Source: JALOLV01 sp046295175 (GTDB taxonomy: Bacteria > Bacteroidota > Bacteroidia > Cytophagales > Spirosomataceae). From it: a stretch of DNA of 64,000 nucleotides. Location: the NCBI GenBank assembly GCA_046295175.1, contig JBKBNY010000001.1:62001-126000 (forward strand), written 5' to 3'. Position numbers and translations under genes: made by a program. Shown one piece after another: positions 15,715-24,128 of this stretch. Each line of letters starts with the position of its first letter. Within the stretch, counting starts at the first letter, position 1. The notes beneath the pieces were generated by a model. It ran no database searches. It saw only the letters and a program-made list of their open reading frames with translations, and had not been told where the DNA came from.

Positions 15715-18225
15715 ATGTTAAGACAATATCTTGGCGACATTGGGCATTTTTCGATAATTGTAGCCTTTGTTTCGGCCCTTGTTGCAACCTACGCCTACTG
15801 GCAATCTACCCGCAGTAGTCAGTGGAAAAGCTTTGCCCGCAATGCTTTCTACATACATACTGTTGCGGTTATTGCTATTTGTGCGGCGTTGTTAACCATT
15901 ATTTTTAAACGATATTTTGAATATCACTACGCTTGGGATAACTCATCGCTTGGGCTTCCGTTTGGCTATGCGATTTCATGTTTTTGGCAAGACCAAGAAG
16001 GTAGCTTCTTACTTTGGATGTTCTGGAACGCCATTATCGGTTGTTTGATTCCGCTCACGTCTTACGGGCGTAAAGAAGGTGGCATGACCAACTCGATGAT
16101 GACTGTATTTGCGTTGGTTCAGGTATTTTTGACTTCGATGATTTTGGGTGTGGTTATTTTTGCCGATTTCAAAATTGGTAGTTCGCCATTTTTATTGCTC
16201 AAAGAATCAATGCCAAATATGCCAGTCTGGAAAATGCAACCAAACTTTATTCCGAAAGATGGCAATGGTCTGAACCCGCTTCTTCAAAACTACTGGATGG
16301 TGATTCACCCTCCTACCCTATTTTTGGGTTTTGCACTCACGATGGTTCCGTTTGCTTATGCGATTGCTGGTTTGTGGCAAAAACAATATACTGAGTGGAT
16401 TCGCCCTGCACTTCCGTGGGCTTTAGTGGCGGCGGTAGTTCTCGGAACTGGAATTATGATGGGTGGAATCTGGGCTTACGAAACGCTGAACTTTGGCGGA
16501 TATTGGAATTGGGACCCGGTCGAAAATGCCGTTTATGTACCGTGGTTGGTGCTTGTAGCTGGTTTTCATACAATGCTTTTGGCCCGTCGAAGTAGTTCGG
16601 CATTGAAGTATTCAGTTATCTTGATGATTGTTCAGTTCATTTTGATTCTTTATTCGACATTCTTAACTCGAAGCGGAATCTTGGGCAATGCATCGGTACA
16701 CTCATTTACCGATTTAGGACTTTCGGGGCAATTATTGGTTTATCTGATGACTTTCATCGTAGGTTCGATAGCGTTGTGTATTTGGAGATGGAAAGAATTA
16801 CCAAAAGACGAAAAAGAAATAACAACATTCACTCGTGAATTTTGGATTTTTATGGGTGTTCTGACGCTCTGTTTAACGAGTTTTCAGGTAATTTTCACAA
16901 CATCATTCCCTGTCTATAACAAAGTAGCGGCGGTGTTTGGCATAAAACTTAACCTTGCACTACCTGCCGACCAAGTAGCTCACTACACAAGTTTTCAGAT
17001 GTGGTTCTTTGCCATTATTACGGTTTTGACGGGTATTGCTCAATATTTTTGGTGGAAGAAAATCCAGAAAGGTAATTTTGGAAAACTGATAAATCCATTG
17101 ATTTTTACGCTTTTGGCTTCGGCTTTAATCATTACATTTGGGAATATCAACGAAGCAAAAGAAAATACGTGGAAATACATCATCATTCTTACTACCGCTA
17201 TTTTTGGTGTAATGGCCAACGGAGCTATTTTGCTCGATATTCTGAAAGGAAACTTCAAAGTAGCTGGCGGAGCAATCACACATATAGGTGTAGCATTGAT
17301 GGTGATTGGGGTTTTGTTTTCGGCAGGGTATTCTAAAATTGTTTCGGTCAATACTACAACGCAATTATTCAATGACCAAAAAGCCAACGCCGAGAATGTT
17401 CAGTTATTTCTGAATCGGGCGGTTTCGCTGAATGGTTTTGATTTAACGTACAGAGGTCGTTTTGTAGATATTCGGGGTATAAGTACGTATGTTCCGAAAG
17501 AGTACGTTAAGCCTATTGCCAGCGATTTCAAAGGTATTGCGGCAAAAGACCTTGTAATAAATGGTAAGTTGTATTACAAAAAAGGTGATACGCTCGAATA
17601 TGAAGCCGAAAATACTTATTATCAGCTCGAATACAAAACCAAAGACGGAAAGAAATATGTGCTATTTCCACGTTATCAAATCAATCAAAAGATGGGTAAT
17701 GTGGCATCGCCAGATATAAAGAAGTTTTGGAATCGTGATATTTATGCCCACGTAAATTATGTTCAAGATGAAGAGCGTGACTGGTCGATGCCAGAAGAAT
17801 TTAATGTGGCAATCAAGGACACATTTTTCTTGAATGATTTTGTAGCAATTTTAGATAACGTTGAGGCTACCAAAGAAGTGGACGGAATGCCTCTTGGCCC
17901 AAATGATGCGGCCGCAAAAGCTACATTGAGAATCCTTGACCGTGATGGTGAAAATATTTTGAATCCGCTTTTTGTGATAAAAGGTCGTGAGGTATGGAGT
18001 ATTCCAGTTACGGATAATGCACTTGGTTTGAGAGTTCAATTAACCAAAATAGACCCTCAAAACGGTAATTTCACATTCACGGTTCGTCGTTCCGAACGTG
18101 AGTTTATCGTGATAAAAGCATCCGAAAAACCACATATCAATTTGCTCTGGCTGGGGCTATTGTTGGTTGTAGTTGGTCTTACATTGGCGGCAGCCCGAAG
18201 GTTTAGGATTGCTGGCATTGATTAA
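15715..18225 (+). CDS. ccmF: Cytochrome c heme lyase subunit CcmF
   Basis: 836 residues, multi-pass. The WWD-type heme motif GGYWNWDPVENA lies near residue 265 in a typical CcmF context (WAYETLNFGGYWNWDP), followed by conserved RSSSALKYS and the segment LTRSGILGNASVHSF. A large periplasmic domain occupies about residues 540-800, before the last helix. CcmF attaches heme from CcmE to apocytochrome c. It is larger than E. coli CcmF (about 650), as is common in this phylum. Start is ATG 15715, six bases inside a TTG-initiated frame. A terminator follows. Confidence 0.93.
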   Translation: MLRQYLGDIGHFSIIVAFVSALVATYAYWQSTRSSQWKSFARNAFYIHTVAVIAICAALLTIIFKRYFEYHYAWDNSSLGLPFGYAISCFWQDQEGSFLLWMFWNAIIGCLIPLTSYGRKEGGMTNSMMTVFALVQVFLTSMILGVVIFADFKIGSSPFLLLKESMPNMPVWKMQPNFIPKDGNGLNPLLQNYWMVIHPPTLFLGFALTMVPFAYAIAGLWQKQYTEWIRPALPWALVAAVVLGTGIMMGGIWAYETLNFGGYWNWDPVENAVYVPWLVLVAGFHTMLLARRSSSALKYSVILMIVQFILILYSTFLTRSGILGNASVHSFTDLGLSGQLLVYLMTFIVGSIALCIWRWKELPKDEKEITTFTREFWIFMGVLTLCLTSFQVIFTTSFPVYNKVAAVFGIKLNLALPADQVAHYTSFQMWFFAIITVLTGIAQYFWWKKIQKGNFGKLINPLIFTLLASALIITFGNINEAKENTWKYIIILTTAIFGVMANGAILLDILKGNFKVAGGAITHIGVALMVIGVLFSAGYSKIVSVNTTTQLFNDQKANAENVQLFLNRAVSLNGFDLTYRGRFVDIRGISTYVPKEYVKPIASDFKGIAAKDLVINGKLYYKKGDTLEYEAENTYYQLEYKTKDGKKYVLFPRYQINQKMGNVASPDIKKFWNRDIYAHVNYVQDEERDWSMPEEFNVAIKDTFFLNDFVAILDNVEATKEVDGMPLGPNDAAAKATLRILDRDGENILNPLFVIKGREVWSIPVTDNALGLRVQLTKIDPQNGNFTFTVRRSEREFIVIKASEKPHINLLWLGLLLVVVGLTLAAARRFRIAGID

Positions 18226-18231
18226 AAACTA

Positions 18232-18265
18232 AACCCTGACAGCGTAAAGAATTGTCAGGGTTTTT
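18232..18265 (+). terminator. Terminator hairpin, CCCTGACAG family
   Basis: AACCCTGACA (18232-18241) pairs with TGTCAGGGTT (18253-18262) and a T run follows. It ends the ccm operon and may also slow transcription coming from pxpA on the other strand. Confidence 0.8.
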
Positions 18266-18269
18266 CATT

Positions 18270-19028
18270 TCAAATAGTTTTTATTTCGATTTCTTTTTCT
18301 AACAATCTTTTCCGTAGTTCGGCGGCAAATGCTACGGCGTGTTTTCCGTCTCCGTGAATACAAACGGTATCAACTTCTAAGGAAACTTTCTGTCCATCGG
18401 TCGAAATCACCGAACCGTCCTCAATCATCATAATAACCTGACTAACAGCATTTTCGGTAGATTCCACCAAGGCATTAGACTGGCTTCTTGGCGTTAAATT
18501 CCCATCATTTTGGTAAGTTCTATCAGCAAAAACTTCAGACGCAGTCTTTAATCCAATAGCCTTTGCTTCACTAATCAAAAAGCTACCCGATAGCCCATAA
18601 AGAATCAAATCAGGATGAATGGCTTTCGTAGCTTCGGCAATGGCTTTTGCCAAATTTTTATCTTTGGCGGCCATATTATACAAGGCTCCGTGGGGTTTAA
18701 CATGGTGCAATTTACCCCCCAATGCACGTACTACTCCAAACATCGCCCCTATTTGATACACGCAAATATCATAGACCTCTTGTGGTGAAAGTTGCATGTT
18801 TCGGCGGCCAAATCCTTGCAAATCATTAAAGCCTGGGTGAGCTCCAACAGCGACATCGTTATTTAGAGCCAATTCGGCAGTTTTTCGCATAATTGTTGCA
18901 TCGCCAGCGTGGAAGCCACAAGCGATATTCGCCGAAGAAATCAATTCCATCAACTTTTCGTCATTACCTATCACCCAAGCCCCAAAAGACTCGCCCATAT
19001 CGCAGTTTAAGTCTATCGTTTTTTTCAT
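18270..19028 (-). CDS. pxpA: 5-oxoprolinase subunit PxpA (LamB/YcsF family)
   Basis: 252 residues starting with the family signature IDLNCDMGESFG, followed by ANIACGFHAGD, VGAHPGFNDLQGFGRR and HVKPHGALYN. PxpA is part of the ATP-dependent PxpABC complex that opens 5-oxoproline to glutamate. It lies just downstream of pxpC, with a palindromic repeat in the junction. PxpB is not nearby. Confidence 0.92.
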   Translation of the reverse strand: MKKTIDLNCDMGESFGAWVIGNDEKLMELISSANIACGFHAGDATIMRKTAELALNNDVAVGAHPGFNDLQGFGRRNMQLSPQEVYDICVYQIGAMFGVVRALGGKLHHVKPHGALYNMAAKDKNLAKAIAEATKAIHPDLILYGLSGSFLISEAKAIGLKTASEVFADRTYQNDGNLTPRSQSNALVESTENAVSQVIMMIEDGSVISTDGQKVSLEVDTVCIHGDGKHAVAFAAELRKRLLEKEIEIKTI

Positions 19029-19043
19029 GCCATACTTTTCTTG

Positions 19044-19064
19044 GAACGAGTTGAAAACTCGTTC
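19044..19064. repeat. Dispersed palindrome, GTAGAACGAG family
   Basis: GAACGAGTT (19044-19052) pairs with AACTCGTTC (19056-19064). On the minus strand the repeat begins with TAG, which serves as the stop codon of pxpC (19064-19066). Related palindromes with different stems are at 29147, 53094, 62152, 62844 and 63363. Confidence 0.7.
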
Positions 19065-20005
19065 TACATTATCAGTTTTACACCTACTTTTAGTTTTTTT
19101 ATGTCTTCTTCTCTCAAAAATAGCAATTCTTGGGCTTCTTGAATACTAACAACTTGAAATTTGAATGAATCATTTGCTCCGAATTGAGCTAAAATTGGCA
19201 AATCTACTGAGATAACATGACCGATTCTTGGATACCCGCCAGTAGTTTGGTGGTCGGCCATCAAGATGATTAATTGCCCCGAAGGCAAAAGCTGAATCGT
19301 GCCGAAATCAACGGCCGAAGAGAGAATACTACCGGAATCACTGGTTGTCAATTTCAGTGGTTCGCCAATTAACCGATAACCCATCCGATTTGAATCAAAT
19401 CCAATCGTAAATGTCTGATTTTGAAGCTTCTGTTTAGAATATTCATCGAGAAAAGTATGTTCATTACCAGAAACGATTCTGATAACCTTTTGATTTTGAT
19501 AAGCTGGAATGATGTTTTGGGAGATTTGAGTTTTGGGATTTATGGTTATTTGAGAATCGACTTTCAATTCAATTCTATCGCCTTTTTCAAACTTCTTCCC
19601 GATTCCAGCTACCAGATTAGTACTGACGGAGTCGAGCCATTTTTCAGTTTTAAAACCACCAAATACAGCCAAATATGCTCTATTTCCGTAGTTTTTCCTC
19701 ACAAAACTCAATCTATCACCAATACTAACCAAAACTCTTTTCCAAGATTCGATTGGTTCGTTATTTAAGGCTGGTGAAAAATCTGCTCCGCCAATGGCAA
19801 TTGTACATTCTTCTTCAAAAAAGATTTCGGCAGCAGGAAAATGAATCTCTAAAACACCGTCATTTTCGTCATTATTCAGTAAAATATTAAGCAATCTCGC
19901 TGCATATTTATCCATCGCACCATTGGGATTTATGCCCGCCGAACGATAACCATTTCGCCCCAAATCTTGAATGGTGGTTAATATGCCTGATTTTAAGAAA
20001 AGCAT
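19064..20005 (-). CDS. pxpC: 5-oxoprolinase subunit PxpC (biotin-dependent carboxyltransferase-like)
   Basis: 313 residues of the KipA/PxpC family. Landmarks are the N-terminal TIQDLGRNGYRSAGINPNGA, AIGGADFSP, GNRAYLAVFGGF and the C-terminal GYPRIGHVISVDLP. It should act with PxpA and PxpB in 5-oxoproline hydrolysis. The usual pxpB (KipI) gene upstream is absent here; the upstream neighbour is an unrelated exported protein. The reading frame ends in the TAG of a palindromic repeat, so the original C terminus may have been slightly changed. Confidence 0.9.
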   Translation of the reverse strand: MLFLKSGILTTIQDLGRNGYRSAGINPNGAMDKYAARLLNILLNNDENDGVLEIHFPAAEIFFEEECTIAIGGADFSPALNNEPIESWKRVLVSIGDRLSFVRKNYGNRAYLAVFGGFKTEKWLDSVSTNLVAGIGKKFEKGDRIELKVDSQITINPKTQISQNIIPAYQNQKVIRIVSGNEHTFLDEYSKQKLQNQTFTIGFDSNRMGYRLIGEPLKLTTSDSGSILSSAVDFGTIQLLPSGQLIILMADHQTTGGYPRIGHVISVDLPILAQFGANDSFKFQVVSIQEAQELLFLREEDIKKLKVGVKLIM

Positions 20006-20031
20006 TGTTTGGTTAGAAATTGGAGAAATTA

Positions 20032-20859
20032 TTACTTCTGCTTCACGTTATTGATTTCAAACAGGATTCGACTACCATCAACATTGAAAAAATCCATTTT
20101 AATGAAACCAAAATCTTCGTTGTAGTGAGCAATGAGTTTTGTCTCGCCGAGCGAACTGATACAGGTTCCTGCGATGATATAGCAAAAAACCGTACCAATA
20201 TTGGTATGTATGTACTCCGAACGAGTGATTTTATAACTTAACTCTTTGGTAAGTTCGCCCGACCATTCGGCTAAATTTGGCATTTTGGCATCTTCGGTAA
20301 GCACTTGGCGGTCGTACCATTCAAAGCCTACTTTGAGCGAATCTCCCACTTGGGGCGAGGGCGAAAATTCTAAAATCTTAAAGAATGATTGTCGTGGCGG
20401 ATTCAAAATCACTCGCTTACCAACCTCCACTACACCCGTTTGTTCCGAATCAAGGCTTTTGATTCCTCGATTGATGTAATCATACCGCACGAGCGATTGT
20501 TGCCTCAAAAAACTACCTTCAGAAACCGACAACGCAATCTGATAAATCGGAGTATATTCGGCTTCTTCGGCTGGTTTCTTGCGTTTATCGAGCTTCCATT
20601 TAAAATCATAAGGCACCAAAACTTCACGGTTATTGTAAACTTTGCAAATCAGCGTGTCTTTATCTTTGAAGATTTGATAGCGATAAAAAAACTGCCGAAA
20701 CTTCTTAAAAACTTTGTTGTCGGAGGTGGCATAAACCAACGAGTCAGGCGATTGTGAAAATGCGTTTGGGGTAATTAACACACTGATAACCAAGCAAATA
20801 CCAAAAATAGCTTGCTTAGTTTTTTTCAGTTTATTAATCACAGCAATTTTCATTTTCAC
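20032..20859 (-). CDS. Exported protein of unknown function, DUF3108-like
   Basis: 275 residues with a signal segment (AIFGICLVISVLITPNAFSQ) and a beta-rich body. The spacing of hydrophobic strands and phrases such as FFYRYQIFKDKDTLICKVYNN resemble periplasmic DUF3108 lipocalin-like proteins, but I am not sure of the family. It lies between miaA and pxpC on the same strand, 15 bases after miaA. No catalytic motif is seen. Confidence 0.5.
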   Translation of the reverse strand: MKMKIAVINKLKKTKQAIFGICLVISVLITPNAFSQSPDSLVYATSDNKVFKKFRQFFYRYQIFKDKDTLICKVYNNREVLVPYDFKWKLDKRKKPAEEAEYTPIYQIALSVSEGSFLRQQSLVRYDYINRGIKSLDSEQTGVVEVGKRVILNPPRQSFFKILEFSPSPQVGDSLKVGFEWYDRQVLTEDAKMPNLAEWSGELTKELSYKITRSEYIHTNIGTVFCYIIAGTCISSLGETKLIAHYNEDFGFIKMDFFNVDGSRILFEINNVKQK

Positions 20860-20874
20860 TCTCTTTAAGTCACA

Positions 20875-21879
20875 TTAATCGTCAGATTCGGAAATCTGAC
20901 TTTCGATATATCTCCGAATTCCTTCAAAGTCATTGGCATGAAACCAAACAAATTCATCTTGATTCCGAAACCAAGTCAGTTGTCGTTTGGCATACCTTCG
21001 GGAGTTTCGTTTCAGTAGCTCCGCCATCGTTTCGTAGCCATAATTGCCATCAAGATACTCATAAACTTCCTTATAACCAACGGTTTGTAGTGCATTATGC
21101 TCTCTAAACTCAATTACGCTTTTGGCCTCATCGACCAATCCCGCTTCGAGCATCAAATCCATTCGTCTATTAATTCTATCGTATAGCTCTTCTCGTGGAC
21201 GTTCGAGAGCGATTTTGACGATTTTGAAATTTCTTACTTCTTGCTCCTTGTTTCTTGCTTCTTGTATCTCATTTCTTGTTTCTTGTATCTTATTTCTTGT
21301 TTCTTGTTTTTTATGGAATGACGAAAACGGCTTACCAGTACTCAAACAAACCTCCAAAGCCCTAACCACTCGCTGCGAATTTTGCAAATCAGCAGTTTCG
21401 CAGTAAACCGGGTCGAGTTTTCTAAGTTCGTTTGCTAAAACTTCAACTCCCTCATTTTCAAGCCTTTGCATTAGTTCATTTCGTAATTCTATCGGTGCTT
21501 CGGGCATTTCATCTAAACCATCAGTGATGGCTTTTATAAAAAAACCAGAGCCTCCAGTCATTATCGCAACCGATTTCCTTTTAAAAATATCATCTTCCAA
21601 AAGGCGAATTGCATCACGCTCAAAATCGCCAGCACTGTAATATTCGGCAATGCTGTGTGAATCAATAAAATGATGAACTACCCCATCCATTTCTTCGGGC
21701 GATGGTTTAGCAGTACCGATGCTTAATTCTCGATAAAATTGTCGACTATCGGCCGAAATAATTTCAGTATCGAGCATTTTTGCTAATTTTATGCACAAAT
21801 CTGTTTTGCCTACGGCTGTTGGCCCCACAATCAAAAGTAATACTTTTTGTTTTTTTTCGTCTAAAATAAAATCATTCAC
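20875..21879 (-). CDS. miaA: tRNA dimethylallyltransferase MiaA with in-frame repeat insertion
   Basis: Transfers a dimethylallyl group to A37 of tRNAs reading UNN codons. Motifs: P-loop VGPTAVGKTDL, ISADSRQFYRELSIGTAKP, GGSGFFIKAI and the C-terminal ALQTVGYKEVYEYL...RRYAKRQLTWFR. A longer frame to 22059 would run antisense through the neighbouring gene; the first plausible start is GTG at 21879, giving 334 residues and leaving only 16 bases to the divergent ATG at 21896. The segment encoded by 21229-21306 is four tandem copies of Q-E-x-R-N-x-x, an insertion of about 26 residues not normal for MiaA, just before the conserved FKIVKIALERPREELYDRI part. Confidence 0.92.
   Translation of the reverse strand: MNDFILDEKKQKVLLLIVGPTAVGKTDLCIKLAKMLDTEIISADSRQFYRELSIGTAKPSPEEMDGVVHHFIDSHSIAEYYSAGDFERDAIRLLEDDIFKRKSVAIMTGGSGFFIKAITDGLDEMPEAPIELRNELMQRLENEGVEVLANELRKLDPVYCETADLQNSQRVVRALEVCLSTGKPFSSFHKKQETRNKIQETRNEIQEARNKEQEVRNFKIVKIALERPREELYDRINRRMDLMLEAGLVDEAKSVIEFREHNALQTVGYKEVYEYLDGNYGYETMAELLKRNSRRYAKRQLTWFRNQDEFVWFHANDFEGIRRYIESQISESDD
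21229..21306 (-). repeat. 21-base tandem repeat inside miaA
   Basis: Nearly four units of 21 bases encode QETRNKI, QETRNEI, QEARNKE and QEVRN. The frame stays open through the array and conserved MiaA sequence resumes right after it. The low-complexity CAAGAAACAAGAAATAAGATA-type units look like intergenic microsatellite DNA that expanded or inserted within the gene. Confidence 0.8.
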
Positions 21880-21895
21880 AAATTCAACGATTAAT

Positions 21896-22534
21896 ATGGA
21901 AATCCTGCTCTTTTTGGTTGCTTTGGCTATTGGTGGAATCGCCGCTTGGCAAATTTTCAATTGGATGTACGGTAAAAAACTCCGTGATAATACCCAAGAA
22001 CTCCGCCAAGAATCGACCATTTTGCTCGAACGCATCGAGAAAGTTTTTAAAGTCGTCATGGCAGAAGGGTATTTTACCGAAATTTATGACCACAACAGCC
22101 GCAAAGAATTTTTAGGATTTTTCAAAGTTAATAAAAAAGCGTTGGTTATTGCTAAAGCAAAGGTATCTGTTGGCTTTGATTTTGGCAAAATGAAGGTCCG
22201 ACGTGAAGAAAACGACCGAAAATTAGTCGTTGAGGCGTTTCCAGAAGCCGAAGTTTTATCTATAGATACCGATTACAAATTTTACGATATTGAACAAGGT
22301 TGGCTCAATAAGTTTAACCACGAAGACTACACCAATATCTTGAACGAGGCCAAAAAAGTAATGAACGAAAAAGCCCTCACAAGCGATTTACCAAAGATTG
22401 CCAATGCCCAAATCGGCGTGATGATGAAGCAATTAGCGGCTTCGATGAATTGGGAAGTTGATTTTAAACAATTGCCACCAACCAATCCAAAATCATTGAG
22501 TGAGTTTAGCGATTTTGAAGAATTAAAAAATTGA
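21896..22534 (+). CDS. DUF4230-domain membrane-anchored protein
   Basis: 212 residues: one N-terminal membrane helix (LLFLVALAIGGIAAWQIF) and a mixed alpha/beta body containing the DUF4230 pattern (GYFTEIYDHNSRKEFLGFFKVNKKALVIAKAKVSVGFDF, broken here by strand turns). Function is unknown. Start ATG 21896 is chosen since an upstream extension would lie antisense in miaA. Confidence 0.75.
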   Translation: MEILLFLVALAIGGIAAWQIFNWMYGKKLRDNTQELRQESTILLERIEKVFKVVMAEGYFTEIYDHNSRKEFLGFFKVNKKALVIAKAKVSVGFDFGKMKVRREENDRKLVVEAFPEAEVLSIDTDYKFYDIEQGWLNKFNHEDYTNILNEAKKVMNEKALTSDLPKIANAQIGVMMKQLAASMNWEVDFKQLPPTNPKSLSEFSDFEELKN

Positions 22535-22627
22535 TTCGATTTTTATAATTTTCAGAAAATACTCTGCGTTTTGTATTTAGATTGGGCAATGACCTAATCT
22601 CAACGTTCAACTTAAACAAATACAAAA

Positions 22628-23107
22628 ATGGCAGAAATTACTACTGGCAATCGTCGAGTGGCGAAGCCCGACATGACCCCCATGGTAGATTTGGGGTTTC
22701 TTCTCATTTCGTTTTTCATGTTCACGACTACGTTCAGTCTTCCGTATGTAATCGGTCTTACCATGCCCAAAAAAGGGGGTACATCCGACATCAGCGAGGA
22801 AAACACGCTAACACTGATTTTGGCAAAAGACAATCGTATTTTTTGGCATCAGTCTGCACTCAATAAACTCAATGTAGAGTTGCTCCGAGAAACTTCGTTT
22901 AGTCCGAGCGAAATCCGTAAGTTATTGATTGAAAGCCGATTAAATGCAAAGAAGCCGGAAAATTTTACGGTAATCATTAAACCAACCGACGAGTCGAATT
23001 ACAAAAATACAGTAGATGCCCTCGACGAAATGCTCATTACCAAAACCGAGCATTATGCCTTAGTTGATATTACGCCAAAAGAATTGGAACTGTTGAAAGG
23101 TAGATAA
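22628..23107 (+). CDS. exbD: ExbD/TolR-family biopolymer transport protein
   Basis: 159 residues with the cytosolic N terminus, the membrane segment starting at the conserved Asp (MTPMVDLGFLLISFFMFTTTF) and a periplasmic domain, as in ExbD. The Asp in the helix is the residue that carries protons in the ExbB-ExbD motor energising TonB. No exbB or tonB gene is adjacent, so this is an orphan copy. Confidence 0.85.
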   Translation: MAEITTGNRRVAKPDMTPMVDLGFLLISFFMFTTTFSLPYVIGLTMPKKGGTSDISEENTLTLILAKDNRIFWHQSALNKLNVELLRETSFSPSEIRKLLIESRLNAKKPENFTVIIKPTDESNYKNTVDALDEMLITKTEHYALVDITPKELELLKGR

Positions 23108-23134
23108 TATTCATACTCCTCATCCAAAGTAGAT

Positions 23135-23174
23135 ATTAAAAAGCCCTCTCCTTGTAGGAGAGGGTTGGGTGAGG
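23135..23174. repeat. Dispersed CTCTCC palindromic repeat
   Basis: AAGCCCTCTCCTTGTAGGAG then AGGGTTGGGTGAGG: a short stem (CCCTCTCCT/AGGAGAGGG) followed by a fixed tail. The same element is inserted in the coding sequence of nirB at 44713-44783. The exbD gene ends 30 bases upstream. Confidence 0.7.
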
Positions 23175-23261
23175 TAATCCGCCCCAACTAAAAAAGAAAA
23201 ATCCCCCCGAAACGAGAGGACTTTCTCTGTATGTAACCAACAGTTACAAGTTACATTATCT

Positions 23262-23885
23262 TTAGATTATCTTCATTCCGATTGTCAACTGCCAACCACT
23301 CGCTCTTTGGCTAAATTTCGAGTTGTTTTGCAAATTGAGCATCGAAATATCCGACAAACTTCCTTCTTTTCTTAAATCAATTTCGAGTCCGAGTAATTTC
23401 ACTCCTACCCCAACCTGATACCCAAAAGTAGCTTGTTTGAAAGTATCATCAATGTTTGAGGCGTAGTCTCGCAAGGCATCACGTAGCTTTTGGTCGCTAC
23501 TAAGATTTACCGTTGCAACTGGCCCAGCCATCACTCTCAAAAACTTCACTGGTTTAAAACCAAGCAAAAGTGGTACATCTAAATTGGTATATTTAAAATC
23601 AATTTTCTGAGAGCCACCACTCGAAGTAATAACGTCTATACTACCGCCTTTATTGGCAACCATCAGCTCGGGTTGCAAATAAATTTTATTGCCGATTCGG
23701 CCAAATACCCCGAGTACATATCCTGTTTGGGTATCGAGGCTTTGTTGAATGTTATTTTTGAGCGAACCCGCATCAGTGTAAACTTTATTGAAAGTCAAGC
23801 CTCCTTTGATTCCCAAACCCGACTGTGCTTGCGAATTCAACGAAAAAATAGTTGCGAAAAGGCCAAAAAAAATGAGTTTTTTCAT
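23262..23885 (-). CDS. PorT-like outer-membrane beta-barrel protein
   Basis: 207 residues starting MKKLIFFGLFATIFSLNSQAQ, a signal peptide, then alternating strands (GLGIKGGLTFNKVY, IYLQPELMVANKGG, NLDVPLLLGFKP, LRVMAGPVATVNL) and a terminal strand QLTIGMKII. This is the pattern of the PorT/outer membrane beta-barrel family with about eight strands. Start ATG 23885 is used because the signal peptide begins there. Function unknown. Confidence 0.8.
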   Translation of the reverse strand: MKKLIFFGLFATIFSLNSQAQSGLGIKGGLTFNKVYTDAGSLKNNIQQSLDTQTGYVLGVFGRIGNKIYLQPELMVANKGGSIDVITSSGGSQKIDFKYTNLDVPLLLGFKPVKFLRVMAGPVATVNLSSDQKLRDALRDYASNIDDTFKQATFGYQVGVGVKLLGLEIDLRKEGSLSDISMLNLQNNSKFSQRASGWQLTIGMKII

Positions 23886-24128
23886 GGTATTTTTTGTTTT
23901 AAAATTATGATTATGCAACACCCACTTGGTATTTGTAAACATCAAATCATATCAATTACTTTCATAAAATTTTAAAGGTTCTGTAAATAAACGTAGATAG
24001 CGTGTATCTTCGTACAAATTAACAAAATATTAACAAGATTCTGGTTTTGAGTTTTTTGTTTTTGGTTTGTTGTTTAATATAAAAACGAACCTCAAACCAG
24101 CAACCCAAAACCAGAAACTAAATAAAAC

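Noticed and set aside
21880..22059. Upstream extension of miaA
   Set aside because: Would be antisense within the DUF4230 gene; the P-loop starts normally after GTG 21879.
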